Of a stretch of 64,000 nt of DNA, positions 15,868 to 24,492 are shown one piece after another (the first letter of the stretch is position 1; each line of letters opens with the position of its first letter). Location: NCBI RefSeq assembly GCF_023520895.1, contig NZ_CP026029.1:4216001-4280000 (forward strand). The letters run 5' to 3'. The DNA comes from Paenibacillus sp. PK3_47. Lineage in GTDB: Bacteria > Bacillota > Bacilli > Paenibacillales > Paenibacillaceae. The translations under genes were made by a program, and so were the position numbers. The notes below the pieces were generated by a model that was not told the DNA's origin, ran no database searches, and saw only the letters and a list, made by a program, of their open reading frames with translations.

Positions 15868-18180
15868 TTGAAAAAACTAATTTCTTTGACTGTCAGCGCA
15901 GCAATATTGCTTGCACCTTTTGCTTACAGCATTAATGCACCGGCTTTGAATCTGCAGGTGGATGCCGTGTCAGCAGCTTCGGAAGAAACACCGGCAGCTA
16001 CGGCTAAGCCTGCTGCCAAACCTAAAGCTACGCCAAAAGCGACAGCTAAACCAAAGGCAACAGCTAAACCAAAGGCAACACCAAAGCCCAAAGCGACACC
16101 AAAGCCGACAGCCAAACCTGCTGCTACCCCAAAGGCAACAGCGAAGCCGGCAGCAACGCCAAAAGCGACAGTGAAGCCTGCAGCAACAGCGAAGCCTGCA
16201 GCAACGGCTAAGCCGGCAACAGCAGCACCAGCTGCAACGGCGAAACCTGCAGCTACAGCTGAGCCCGTTGCAACTGCGGAGCCTGTAACGGTTGAACAGA
16301 ACGTGTATCAAGACGGAGTATACTCAGCTTACGGTGACGCTTATTCCAAAGGTACCGAAGGCGCTAAAATAACGATCGAGGACGGAAAAATCACGGATAT
16401 CGAGCTGATGAGAACCAGTCCGAAGCTGATCGACCGCAATGCCCGCGAGAATTACAGCGGCGTGTGGGATGCTTACAGACTGATGAAAGACAGACTCCTG
16501 GGCAAAACGAGAGACGGTGCAGCCGCAGTAGATGCCGTATCCGGTGCCACCCGTACCAGCAACGGCTGGAAGCTGTCGGTTGACAGAGCGTTTGAAAGAG
16601 CGCTGACTGAGAAGCCGGAAGACGCCACTTACTTTGAAGGCGATCACATGGGGATTGATCCGGAAGGCAAATATGCCGTATTCGCAAGCTATGATGCCAA
16701 TGAGCTTACAGCTGTAAAGCTGTATCCGCTGACGGCTAACGGCGATATTGTCGATGAGAAGGCTTTTACACCTGAACAGGCGGCAGCTGTAGCAGCCATT
16801 ACTCCTGCACTGCTGGCTGATGGTTCTAATGCTAAGCCTGTAGCCGGTTACGAAGCAGACACCAAATATGCTGTGAACGCATTCTGGGATGCCGAGCAGA
16901 ACGCGACTATCGATAATGCTCCTACTTACATCGACGGGTACTATTCTTCCTACGGCACTGCAAGAAGTGTAGGCGTAGAGAAGGCCGATATCCTTATCCG
17001 CAACGGCAAGCTGGTAGATGTGAAGCTGTACAGACTGGGCAACAACCTGCTGGACAGAGGTGCTACAGCTTATGCCGACGTAGTCAAAGCCAACGCTCCG
17101 ATGACAGCGAAGTTCCTGGCTAACGGTTCTTATTTTGCTGACTATGATGATAAAGTAGACGGTATTTCCGGTGCTACCGAAAGCAGCCACGGCTGGAATC
17201 AGGCGGTGGAAAGAGCATTCGAGAAAGCGCTGGTAGAACCGGCTGAAGGACAATACTTTGACGGCAAATTCGCCGGTGTAGATAACCAGTCCAAGGTAAT
17301 GCTGCTGGTTGATGTTGAAGCAGATGAAGTAACAGGGATCAAGCTCAGCCTGTTCGGAACAGACGGCAAGCTGATTGCTGATGACAAACGGACAGCCGAC
17401 CAAAAGGCGCTGGCTGAACAGCTGACAGCCGGTCTGCTTGATCAGGGTGTGGAGCTGGCTGACATTGCCGGCCAGGAAGCCCTGTCGGCAGCTGCGAGAG
17501 CGGCACTGGAAGACGCTTTGACCAATGCTTCCAAAGTACAAGGGGAGTATAAAGACGGAACTTTCACCGCTTTCGGTGATGCTTATGATAAAGGTACGAA
17601 CAGAGCGGACGTTACGCTGCGTAACGGCAAGATTGTGAATATTGCCCTGTTCCGCGTGGGGATGAATCTTGTAGATCTTGGTAAAGCCGCTTATGCGGAG
17701 GTTCAAAAAGCGATTCCGCAGCTGACTGCGGACTTCATGGCTGCCGGCACAAGAGAAGCTGCACAGGAAGTGGATGCGGTGTCCGGTGCAACAAGCAGCA
17801 GTGTCGCGTTGAAAGCGGCTGTGGACAGAGCTTACGGCAAAGCCGAGGTTGCAGAGGGCAACAAAGCCGCCTTCTTCGACGGAATTTTCATCGGTGCCAG
17901 CGCTGACAAATCTGTCAATGTAATGGTCACAGTCAAGAACCACATTCCGGTAAAAATGATCGTGTATTATCTCGACACAGCCGGCAAAGTAAAAGCAAAC
18001 ACTAAGCTGACTCCGGCCGAGCTTGCTGTGAAAAGTGAGATTGAAACAACTTCATCCGGCTATGGCCTGCACAAGTACGGTTACCGCGCTGCGGCATTCG
18101 GAAGCAATGATGAAGAAAAGGCGCTCTCCGCCAAAGTTGTGGAAGCTATCAAATCTGCTTTGGAAGCAGCAGGTCAATAA
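15868..18180 (+). CDS. Secreted protein with three FMN-binding domains
   Basis: A 770-residue exported protein. After a signal peptide (about residues 1-25) comes a low-complexity Lys/Pro/Ala/Thr region to about residue 140 (repeats such as ATAKPKAT), probably a wall-spanning linker. Three FMN_bind domains follow. Each ends in the flavinylation motif: DAVSGAT near residue 221, DGISGAT near 431 and DAVSGAT near 635. The Thr of SGAT is the known attachment point for FMN transferred by ApbE. Two related domains lie between them. The TTG start follows AAAGGAG by 8 bp. Multi-flavin proteins of this type carry electrons outside the membrane (compare Listeria PplA). No ApbE or quinone-linked partner is in the window. 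Confidence 0.85.
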   Translation: MKKLISLTVSAAILLAPFAYSINAPALNLQVDAVSAASEETPAATAKPAAKPKATPKATAKPKATAKPKATPKPKATPKPTAKPAATPKATAKPAATPKATVKPAATAKPAATAKPATAAPAATAKPAATAEPVATAEPVTVEQNVYQDGVYSAYGDAYSKGTEGAKITIEDGKITDIELMRTSPKLIDRNARENYSGVWDAYRLMKDRLLGKTRDGAAAVDAVSGATRTSNGWKLSVDRAFERALTEKPEDATYFEGDHMGIDPEGKYAVFASYDANELTAVKLYPLTANGDIVDEKAFTPEQAAAVAAITPALLADGSNAKPVAGYEADTKYAVNAFWDAEQNATIDNAPTYIDGYYSSYGTARSVGVEKADILIRNGKLVDVKLYRLGNNLLDRGATAYADVVKANAPMTAKFLANGSYFADYDDKVDGISGATESSHGWNQAVERAFEKALVEPAEGQYFDGKFAGVDNQSKVMLLVDVEADEVTGIKLSLFGTDGKLIADDKRTADQKALAEQLTAGLLDQGVELADIAGQEALSAAARAALEDALTNASKVQGEYKDGTFTAFGDAYDKGTNRADVTLRNGKIVNIALFRVGMNLVDLGKAAYAEVQKAIPQLTADFMAAGTREAAQEVDAVSGATSSSVALKAAVDRAYGKAEVAEGNKAAFFDGIFIGASADKSVNVMVTVKNHIPVKMIVYYLDTAGKVKANTKLTPAELAVKSEIETTSSGYGLHKYGYRAAAFGSNDEEKALSAKVVEAIKSALEAAGQ

Positions 18181-18196
18181 TATCTTTGTAAGTAAC

Positions 18197-18245
18197 AAAG
18201 AGGTTGTCCCCAGCCATGCCAATGGTGAGGGATGACCTCTTTTTA
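18197..18245 (+). terminator. Intrinsic terminator
   Basis: Arms AAAGAGGTTGTCCC and GGGATGACCTCTTT enclose a loop of about 18 nt; a T-run follows. It ends the FMN-binding protein gene. Confidence 0.8.
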
Positions 18246-18364
18246 TGCCCGGGACATAATATTGAATCGCAATCGTATAGTAATTTAGAGGGATTTCGGA
18301 GGTGAATGTCTAAAGTTTAATATATACAGCAGGTGAATGCCTGCTAGTAATGGGAGGCTCCAAC

Positions 18365-19321
18365 ATGACACTTATTAAACAGCTATCTCCGCAGGATGAG
18401 TTTACCGGGTTCTATCTCTTACGCGAACTTGCGGTTAAACAGACTAACGGTACTCCTCCAAAGGATTATTTTGATATTGTACTCGGCGACTCAAGCGGCC
18501 AAATTTCGGCCAAGTATTGGGACGTCAGCGTGACGGATAAAGAAACCTTTTTCCCCATGGCATTGGTAAAAGTGCGCGGGATGGCTCACACCTACCGTGA
18601 GAAGCTTCAAGTGAAAGTCACCAAAATCAGACTGGCGAATGAGGCGGACGGCGTGTCCTTGACTGATTTCATCCGTTCTGCGCCCATCCGGCCGGTGGAT
18701 CTTGTCTATACAATCAAAAATGCTATGGCGAGCATTGCAGATCCGGAAATCTCCACGATCGTCTCTTTCTGCGTCGGCAAAGTGGAGGAGAAGCTGTCCC
18801 ATTATCCGGCGGCCAAAACCCATCATCATGCTTATTTTGCCGGACTTGCCTATCATATGGTGCGGATGCTGGAAATCGGTGAGTTTCTCTGCAGGCAGCG
18901 TCCGTTCCTGAATCCCGATCTTATGAAAGCCGGCATTATTCTGCATGATATTGCGAAGCCGGAGGAGATGATTTCACAGTTCGGGATCGTGTCGGATTAC
19001 AGCATTAAGGGCAAGCTGATCGGCCATATTTCAATGGCATCGAATTGGATTACAGAGGCAGCCATCCGCTCCGGAATTGATCTCGAATCCGAGAAAGTGC
19101 TCGCGCTGCAGCATCTTGTATTGTCACATCACAATCTTGGGGAGTGGGGCAGCCCTGTCCAGCCGCAGACGGCGGAAGCTGTGGCTCTGCATCATATAGA
19201 CACGATGGACGCCAAGCTGCAAATGGTTGAGGATGCGCTGGATACAACGCCGGAGACTGAGGAATGGACGCCGTTCATCCGGGGGCTGGAGAATAAGGCG
19301 GTGTACCGGACGAAGCTGTAG
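18365..19321 (+). CDS. yhaM: 3'-5' exoribonuclease YhaM
   Basis: A 318-residue protein matching YhaM: an N-terminal OB-fold (about residues 10-95; FDIVLGDSSGQISAKYWD) and an HD phosphohydrolase domain with HHHAYFAGLAYH near 165 and the metal-binding HD in IILHDIAKPEE near 195. It trims RNA from the 3' end. ATG 18365 lies 7 bp after GGGAGG; the in-frame ATG at 18350 overlaps that site and is unlikely. Length matches B. subtilis YhaM (about 314). Confidence 0.92.
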   Translation: MTLIKQLSPQDEFTGFYLLRELAVKQTNGTPPKDYFDIVLGDSSGQISAKYWDVSVTDKETFFPMALVKVRGMAHTYREKLQVKVTKIRLANEADGVSLTDFIRSAPIRPVDLVYTIKNAMASIADPEISTIVSFCVGKVEEKLSHYPAAKTHHHAYFAGLAYHMVRMLEIGEFLCRQRPFLNPDLMKAGIILHDIAKPEEMISQFGIVSDYSIKGKLIGHISMASNWITEAAIRSGIDLESEKVLALQHLVLSHHNLGEWGSPVQPQTAEAVALHHIDTMDAKLQMVEDALDTTPETEEWTPFIRGLENKAVYRTKL

Positions 19322-19333
19322 GGTAAAATAAAT

Positions 19334-19371
19334 AAGCAGGTCTTCCCGTAACGGATGAAGACCTGCTTTTT
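19334..19371 (+). terminator. Intrinsic terminator after yhaM
   Basis: A perfect 12-bp stem AAGCAGGTCTTC/GAAGACCTGCTT with an 11-nt loop, followed by TTTTG. Confidence 0.9.
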
Positions 19372-19397
19372 GTTGTGGTGGTTAAGCTCGCGTGCGG

Positions 19398-19793
19398 TGG
19401 ATTGAATTTGCCTGGATGCGGCGAATCATTCAAATCAACGGTATTTATACCTTTGATTCTGCCAAAATGCGGCAAATGAGCGAAATCAACGGTATTTATA
19501 CCCTTGAATTCGCCCAAATACAGCGAACCGCCCAAATCAACGGTATTTATACCCTTGAATTCGCCCAAATGCGGCAAACCATCCAAATCAACGGTATTTA
19601 TACCTTTGATTCTGCCCAAATGCGGCAAACCATCCAAATCAACGGTATTTATACCTTTGATTCTGCTCAAATGTGGCAAACCACCCAAATCAACGGTACT
19701 TATACCTTTGATTTCGCTCAAATGCGGCAAACCGTCCAAATCAACGGTATTTATACCTTTGATTTCGCTCAAATGCGGCAAACCATCCAAATC
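19398..19793. repeat. 51-bp tandem repeat array, left part
   Basis: The start of AAATCAACGG recurs at 19432, 19483, 19534, 19585, 19636, 19687, 19738 and 19789, an exact 51-bp period. Each unit holds a dyad with arms AATCAACGGTAT and ATACCTTTGATT around TT (one mismatch in 12), plus a smaller TGCC/GGCA dyad in the spacer CTGCCCAAATGCGGCA. Because 51 is a multiple of 3 and the unit lacks stops, long repetitive reading frames exist in several frames on both strands; I regard them as by-products. The array lies between convergent genes and is split by an IS element. Confidence 0.95.
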
Positions 19794-19832
19794 TGGACGT
19801 CCGTCAAGAAAGTAGACATGACTTAATAAGAA

Positions 19833-20662
19833 TTAAGCTGTCTCTTGCTTAAATTTCGCTGCAAATTGAACCGGTGAAAGATAGCCCAGCGCACCATGGA
19901 TTCGTTTGCGGTTATAAAAAAACTCGATGTACTGGTAGATCGCTTCATAGGCTTGTTTCTTTGTTTTGAATCGGGTGCAGTACACAAACTCTTTCTTAAG
20001 TAAGCTGTGGAAAGATTCAATGCAGGCATTGTCGTAACAGTTGCCTTTACGGCTCATACTGGCCTTCATCTGGTACTTTTTAAACGCTCACGGTAATCCT
20101 TAGAGGCATATTGTGAGCCGCGATCTGAATGGTGGGTAAGGCCTTTCTTTGGGCGTTTTTGCTTGTGAGCGTCGTCCAGGGCGTCTAGCACAAGGTCAGT
20201 AGTCATCCGGTCGCCCAGCCGCCAGCCTACGATTTCCCGGGTGCATAGGTCCAGCACACTGGCCAGGTACATCCGTCCTTCAAGGCAAGGGATGTAGGTG
20301 ATGTCCGCAACCCAAATCTTATTGGGTTTTTCCGTTTTAAATTGCTGATTCAGCAGGTTCGGTGCAATCGGTAAATCGTGATTGGAGTCGGTCGTATTCA
20401 CACGAAACTTCTTGGCAACACAGGAGCGCAGGCCCAGTTCTCTCATGTATTTTCCAACGGTGCGTTCGCTGACCCTATGCCCTTCACGCTGCAGGAGAAT
20501 GGTGATTTTCGGGCTTCCATAGCGGCCATGGGTATCGTGAAAATGATAAGTAATCCGCTGACATAACAACACTTTTCGGTTGGCTTGCGGACCTGGCTTG
20601 GCCGTTCTCCATTTGTAATAACCGCTCCGTGACACTTGAAGTACGCCGCACATCCTCTCCAC
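19833..20662 (-). pseudogene. IS3-family transposase OrfB, frameshifted
   Basis: The DDE integrase is split over two frames. The first (20066-20662) holds an HTH_21-type region, the first Asp (VADITYIP) and the second Asp (HHSDRGSQYAS). The second (19833-20069) begins MKASMSRKGNCYDN and carries the Glu (ACIESFHSLLKKE). Relatives read straight through as YRERLKKYQMKASMS. Here the poly-A run at about 20073-20077 is one base short. The sequence at the break, T TTA AAA in the zero frame, is also a textbook -1 slippery heptamer and would restore the right frame. Dead by mutation, rescued by slippage and sequencing error are all possible. Confidence 0.8.
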
Positions 20663-20700
20663 ACAGAACCGGGAGCGATGATCCTCGATGAACTGGAATC

Positions 20701-20997
20701 TCAGTTCTTTGGGTTGCTGAAGATGTGCATAGCTTTTTTTAAGATTTCCATCTCTTCTGCCATTCTAGCAATGGTTTGATCTTTCTCCTCCAGTTGCCGT
20801 TTGAGCTCATTCGTTTGCTCAGGGCTGGACACGGGCTCATTCTGGAACTGCCGATATTTCCCTAACCATTGATGTATGGTTTTTGCAGGAATATCTAGCT
20901 CCTGGGCTAATTCCACCACCGTCTTGGTCTGCTCCTGGATATACTTTACCGTCTGTCGTTTAAATTCTTCGTTGTAGCTTCTTCGTGTTCCACTCAT
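20701..20997 (-). CDS. IS3-family transposase OrfA
   Basis: A 98-residue helix-turn-helix protein (RRSYNEEFKRQTVKYI, then DIPAKTIHQWLGKYRQF) with a C-terminal leucine-zipper-like coiled coil. Near the 3' end, the codons TTA AAA AAA GCT contain the A AAA AAA G slippery site typical of the IS3 family. A -1 shift there enters the orfB frame to give the OrfAB transposase. ATG 20997 follows GAGGAGGTGTCCAC. Confidence 0.9.
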   Translation of the reverse strand: MSGTRRSYNEEFKRQTVKYIQEQTKTVVELAQELDIPAKTIHQWLGKYRQFQNEPVSSPEQTNELKRQLEEKDQTIARMAEEMEILKKAMHIFSNPKN

Positions 20998-21068
20998 GTG
21001 GACACCTCCTCGTTAATTGTATTTTCTCTCATTCTCTTAACGAGTGTCCACTACCTTATACTAACAGC

Positions 21069-21212
21069 ATCAACGGTATTTATACCTTTGATTCTGGATA
21101 AATGCGGCAAACCATCCAAATCAACGGTATTTATACCTTTGATTCTGTCCAAATGCGGCAAACCATCCAAATCAACGGTATTTATACCTTTGATTCTGCC
21201 CAAATGCGGCCA
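21069..21212. repeat. 51-bp tandem repeat array, right part
   Basis: Nearly three more units of the same 51-bp repeat (phase points at 21067, 21118 and 21169) continue after the IS element. This shows one original array of about eleven units interrupted by the insertion. Confidence 0.92.
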
Positions 21213-21250
21213 GATACCGCAACCAATCACCAGCTCTAACTCTGGCTAAT

Positions 21251-21907
21251 TCAGAAATACTGCCCCATACTCCCCCCGGGTGCTGCAGAAGTCCGTTTCT
21301 TCGCGGGCTTCTTTGCCGCCTTTTTGGGCTGGGCTTTGAAAGGAGTGTAGCCGCCGGCATACAGCGTTCCGGCTGTGTAACCCTGGCTTCCGGCCAGCAG
21401 GAGAGGGTCATGATGCTGCTCCTTTTCCATGAGCTTCAGCAGAATACCGGCAGATGCCCTGGCATCGTCAAGCGCATCGTGATGCTTCAGGGTGATGCCG
21501 AAGTGCTGCGAGACTACGTTCAGTTTATGGGAGGGCAGGTCCTGGAGTATCTTTTTGCTCAGCAGGTAACTGCACATATATTGAAAAGCGGGATAGCTGT
21601 TCCCGGATGCATCCAGACAGTAACGCAGCACGCTCATATCGAAGGCAGCATTATGTGCAACGACGATCTCGTCCTGCAGCAGCGGCACCAGCGTTGGCCA
21701 CAATTCGCCGAATGTAGGCTGGCCCTGAACCATCGACGGGGTGATCCCGTGAATGGCGATATTCATGCCGTCAAAACGCTGCCGCGGATCAATCAGCCAC
21801 ACATGCTCGGCGGTGATCACTCCGTCTCTTATTTGTACAAGACCGAGAGAGCAGGCGCTGGAGCGGCTGGAGTTGGCTGTCTCAAAGTCTATTGCCGTAA
21901 AATTCAT
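21251..21907 (-). CDS. DnaQ-like 3'-5' exonuclease
   Basis: A 218-residue DEDDh exonuclease. Exo I is DFETAN at the N-terminus, Exo II is HNAAFD near residue 86, and Exo III is HDALDDARA near 143. The family includes the epsilon proofreading subunit and RNase T-like enzymes; standalone Firmicute members have uncertain DNA or RNA substrates. A Lys/Pro/Ala-rich tail (about 188-210) may bind nucleic acid. It is convergent with the repeat array. Confidence 0.85.
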   Translation of the reverse strand: MNFTAIDFETANSSRSSACSLGLVQIRDGVITAEHVWLIDPRQRFDGMNIAIHGITPSMVQGQPTFGELWPTLVPLLQDEIVVAHNAAFDMSVLRYCLDASGNSYPAFQYMCSYLLSKKILQDLPSHKLNVVSQHFGITLKHHDALDDARASAGILLKLMEKEQHHDPLLLAGSQGYTAGTLYAGGYTPFKAQPKKAAKKPAKKRTSAAPGGSMGQYF

Positions 21908-22057
21908 TGTAAAGCCCCTTATCTATCAAGTATCTCTTTCATCTTATAGGAGTCTAGCGGCAATTACAATCGAACCATTTTACAAAGTCTTGTTAATATG
22001 TTATTTCTTAATCTGTGAAGAGCCAGAACTAGACTGTGAAAATAAGGAGATGAATCT

Positions 22058-23395
22058 GTGCAGCTGCTTAAGGGTCAGAAAGTGGATATTACGAAGGGGA
22101 ATAACATCAGTGACATCACGTTTTCCTTCGGCTGGACAACAACAAATGCCCAAATGGGAATAGATGCTGCTGCTTTTCTATTGTCGGAGCGGGGCATTTG
22201 TGAGCGGGACGAGGACTTTATTTTTTACGGCAACCCGGTATCACAGGACGGAGCTGTCACACATGCAGCCGCAGCACAGGGAGATAAGGAGAGTCTCACG
22301 GTATTCCTGTCCCGTCTTCCGCAGCAGATTGCCCGGATTGCCCTGACACTGACGATTTATGAAGGGGAGCAGCTGAATCACCGCATGAAGGATGTAAGCG
22401 GCCCCTATGTAAGGCTTCAAAACCGGCAGGGCGGCGAAGAGCTGTACCGCTTCGATTATGGTTCTGATTTAACAGAGGAGACAGCAATAGTAGTCGGGGA
22501 ATTGTACCGTCATAACGGGGAATGGAAATTCAGCGCAGTAGGCAGCGGCTTTAACGGCGGACTGGCGGCACTGTGCGTGCATTACGGGCTGGAAGTGGAA
22601 GGGACAGGCTCTGCCGAGGTCGCTGCGGCTGCAGAAGCTGCTGTGCCGGCGGAACCGCAGCAAGCTGCGGCAACAGATCTGCCAGCCGTGCCGCCTGTTG
22701 AGGCAGAACCTGCGAAGAATGTTCTATCCTCGATTGATCTGCGCAAAAGAATAGTCCAGTTCACCCTCGAAAAGAAGCAATTGACCGGTGTGAGGGCCAG
22801 AGTCGGGATTGTGCTGGATATCAGCGGCTCGATGAGAAACTTGTATGCTGCCGGTGTCGTGCAGGAAGTTGTGGAGCGGATTCTGGCCGTGGCCGCCAAG
22901 TTTGACGATAACGGCTCACTGGATGTATGGGTGTATGATAATGAATTCAGCCGGCTCCCTTCGGTTACGGAACGTGATTTTGGGCAGTATGTCAAAACGC
23001 AAATTTTAAATAACCGCAGCATTCATAAATTTGGCCGGAATAATGAACCTCCTGTAATGGAGGATGTAATCCGCAAATATACCAAGGAAGATCAGGAAGA
23101 TACTCCTGTATTTATTATCTTTATTAATGACGGCGGCGTGCTGAAATTAACCCGAAAAGTGATTATGAAAGCCGCTGTTCAGCCGATCTTCTGGCAGTTC
23201 GTCGGGATTGGATATTCGGATTTTGAAGTACTTGAAGGGCTGGACAACATGAGCGGGAGGATCGTGGATAATGCGGACTTTGTACATCTGGACCGGATCG
23301 AGCAGGTGAGCGACGAGGAGCTGTATGACAAGCTGCTGAATGAGTTCCCGCACTGGCTGAAGGCCGCCAAGGAGAAGGGGATTATCCGTGCATAA
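22058..23395 (+). CDS. TerD-domain and von Willebrand A fusion protein
   Basis: A 445-residue protein with an N-terminal TerD-like domain (about residues 1-185; DITFSFGW, LSRLPQQIARIALTLTIY, ELYRHNGEWKFSAVGSGFNGGL), an Ala/Pro/Glu-rich linker (190-230) and a C-terminal vWA domain with the metal-ion site DISGSM near residue 260 and IFINDGG near 365. This arrangement is like TerF of tellurium-resistance and stress operons. GTG 22058 follows AAGGAG. It stands alone here, without other ter genes. The cytosolic stress role is inferred. Confidence 0.85.
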   Translation: MQLLKGQKVDITKGNNISDITFSFGWTTTNAQMGIDAAAFLLSERGICERDEDFIFYGNPVSQDGAVTHAAAAQGDKESLTVFLSRLPQQIARIALTLTIYEGEQLNHRMKDVSGPYVRLQNRQGGEELYRFDYGSDLTEETAIVVGELYRHNGEWKFSAVGSGFNGGLAALCVHYGLEVEGTGSAEVAAAAEAAVPAEPQQAAATDLPAVPPVEAEPAKNVLSSIDLRKRIVQFTLEKKQLTGVRARVGIVLDISGSMRNLYAAGVVQEVVERILAVAAKFDDNGSLDVWVYDNEFSRLPSVTERDFGQYVKTQILNNRSIHKFGRNNEPPVMEDVIRKYTKEDQEDTPVFIIFINDGGVLKLTRKVIMKAAVQPIFWQFVGIGYSDFEVLEGLDNMSGRIVDNADFVHLDRIEQVSDEELYDKLLNEFPHWLKAAKEKGIIRA

Positions 23396-23433
23396 AAAAG
23401 ACTACCGCTCCCTTACCGGTGCGGTAGTCTTTT
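23396..23433. terminator. Bidirectional terminator
   Basis: AAGACTACCGC and GCGGTAGTCTT form an 11-bp stem flanked by A-run and T-run, so it can end both the TerD-vWA gene and convergent pspA. Confidence 0.88.
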
Positions 23434-23445
23434 CAGTATACAAGC

Positions 23446-24135
23446 TTATTTCTTTGAATCGCTGTCCTTCCGGCTGCGGAGCCGCTCCAGCTCGGCCTCT
23501 ACCGCGCTGTTGAACACCGGGTCGGCTGCTGCCCCGGAATAATGGGCGGATTGCTCAGCCTGTGCTTCAAGCTCATTGATCTTGTCTTCCATCCGTTCGA
23601 ACCCGCGGGCTGCCGCGCCGGCGTTGATCACCTGTCCAGGGTAGCCGGTATAAGCAGTTGGATTGTTCTGTGCAGCACGTCTGGTTACTTCTGCCGCTTT
23701 GCGGGCACGCTCGGTCAGTTCAGCTCTCTTAGCTTTCAGGCGTGTGTGCTCTTCTTTGGCGTTTTCCAGACTGACTTCCAGTGCAGCCAGGGCATTGCGG
23801 GTTTCTTCCAGACGTGCTGTACTTTCCTGTTCGCTCTCGGCATAACGCAATTTGGTGAGCAGTGCAGTTCTTGCAGCCGCCTCATTTCCCTCGGCCATGG
23901 CCTTGACTGCATCAGCTTCGCTGCGCTCCGCCAGAACTTTGTATTCCGCAATGCGGCGCTCCAGTACACTTACTGTGGCTTTAAGTTCGCGCTGTTTGCT
24001 TTCGGCGCTGCCGATTTTATCATCCAGGTCCCGCAAATATTGTCCGGTCAACAGTACCGGGTCTTCCAGTTTGTTCAAACCTTCGTGGAGTGCTGCCTTA
24101 GTAAGGGTCGTAATTCTTTGGAATATGCTGTTCAT
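23446..24135 (-). CDS. pspA: Phage shock protein A / IM30 homologue
   Basis: A 229-residue coiled-coil membrane-stress protein. The N-terminal amphipathic helix (IFQRITTLTKAALHEGLNKL) and long Glu/Lys/Arg-rich helices are typical of PspA/LiaH/Vipp1, which coat damaged membrane. Start 24135 is chosen because the ATG two codons upstream lies only 2 bp after GGAG. It lies 38 bp downstream of pspC in the same direction, forming a small envelope-stress operon. The C-terminal 40 residues are poorly conserved. Confidence 0.92.
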   Translation of the reverse strand: MNSIFQRITTLTKAALHEGLNKLEDPVLLTGQYLRDLDDKIGSAESKQRELKATVSVLERRIAEYKVLAERSEADAVKAMAEGNEAAARTALLTKLRYAESEQESTARLEETRNALAALEVSLENAKEEHTRLKAKRAELTERARKAAEVTRRAAQNNPTAYTGYPGQVINAGAAARGFERMEDKINELEAQAEQSAHYSGAAADPVFNSAVEAELERLRSRKDSDSKK

Positions 24136-24173
24136 GTTCATTTCTCCTTTGATTGTAATTTAGGGATTCAGTA

Positions 24174-24392
24174 TTAGTAATAGTCGTAGTGATCGTTGAA
24201 GCTGCTAAAAGTCTCTTTCGGAACCAGAATGCTGGCTACGATGTAGATTAGGGCAACAGTACCAAAGCTGAAGAATGCGGCCACAACAGCGATCAGCCGG
24301 ATCAGCGTCGTATCAACATTCAAGTACTGGGCCAAACCTCCGCACAAGCCGGTAACCTTTTTGTCTCTTTCGGAACGGAATAGTTTTTTCAT
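24174..24392 (-). CDS. pspC: PspC-domain membrane protein
   Basis: A 72-residue protein: a basic N-terminus (KKLFRSERDKKVTGLCGGLAQ) and one or two hydrophobic helices (LIRLIAVVAAFFSFGTVALIYIV is within residues 30-55). The motif GLCGGLAQYLNVD is diagnostic for the PspC domain. The C-terminus is rich in Tyr, His and Asp. It probably senses envelope stress together with PspA, encoded next. Confidence 0.9.
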   Translation of the reverse strand: MKKLFRSERDKKVTGLCGGLAQYLNVDTTLIRLIAVVAAFFSFGTVALIYIVASILVPKETFSSFNDHYDYY

Positions 24393-24463
24393 AATTATAA
24401 ATCTTCCTCTCTTGTAATGGGTAAGCCCGAAGGCTGTTCGTCTTAGCCGTTATTTATGTCTTA

Positions 24464-24492
24464 ATTGTAAAGGGATATGGGGCATGGCAAAA
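24464..24492 (-). promoter_or_regulatory. Possible promoter of pspC-pspA
   Basis: On the minus strand TTTTGC and TACAAT are 17 bp apart, about 75 bp upstream of pspC. The -35 match is weak. The rest of the 313-bp divergent gap to the HD-domain gene shows no gene and no clear SigW-type promoter. Confidence 0.3.

Larger units (their letters stand above)
19794..21068 (-). mobile_element. IS3-family insertion sequence
   Basis: An element of about 1275 bp with orfA and orfB on the minus strand, inserted into the 51-bp repeat array. The left flank ends ...AAATC and the right flank resumes ATCAACGG, fitting a 3-bp target duplication ATC (19791-19793 and 21069-21071). Imperfect terminal inverted repeats share AAGNNAGTNGACA. 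Boundaries are my best estimate and may be off by a few bases. The family assignment rests on the OrfA helix-turn-helix and leucine zipper, and on the OrfB DDE integrase core. Confidence 0.85.

Noticed and set aside
16324..17943. 539-codon open frame on the minus strand opposite the FMN-binding protein
   Set aside because: It is a mirror of a GC-biased coding sequence. The plus-strand product has clear domains, a signal peptide and an RBS; the minus-strand translation resembles nothing.
19275..19826. Long repetitive reading frames on both strands (144 and 171 codons) across the 51-bp array
   Set aside because: The period is divisible by three and the unit lacks stops, so several frames stay open at once. 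There is no ribosome binding site, and the minus-strand frame runs through the yhaM terminator and into the yhaM coding region.
19398..21212. CRISPR array
   Set aside because: The 51-bp units are directly adjacent near-identical repeats without unique spacers, and no cas genes are nearby.
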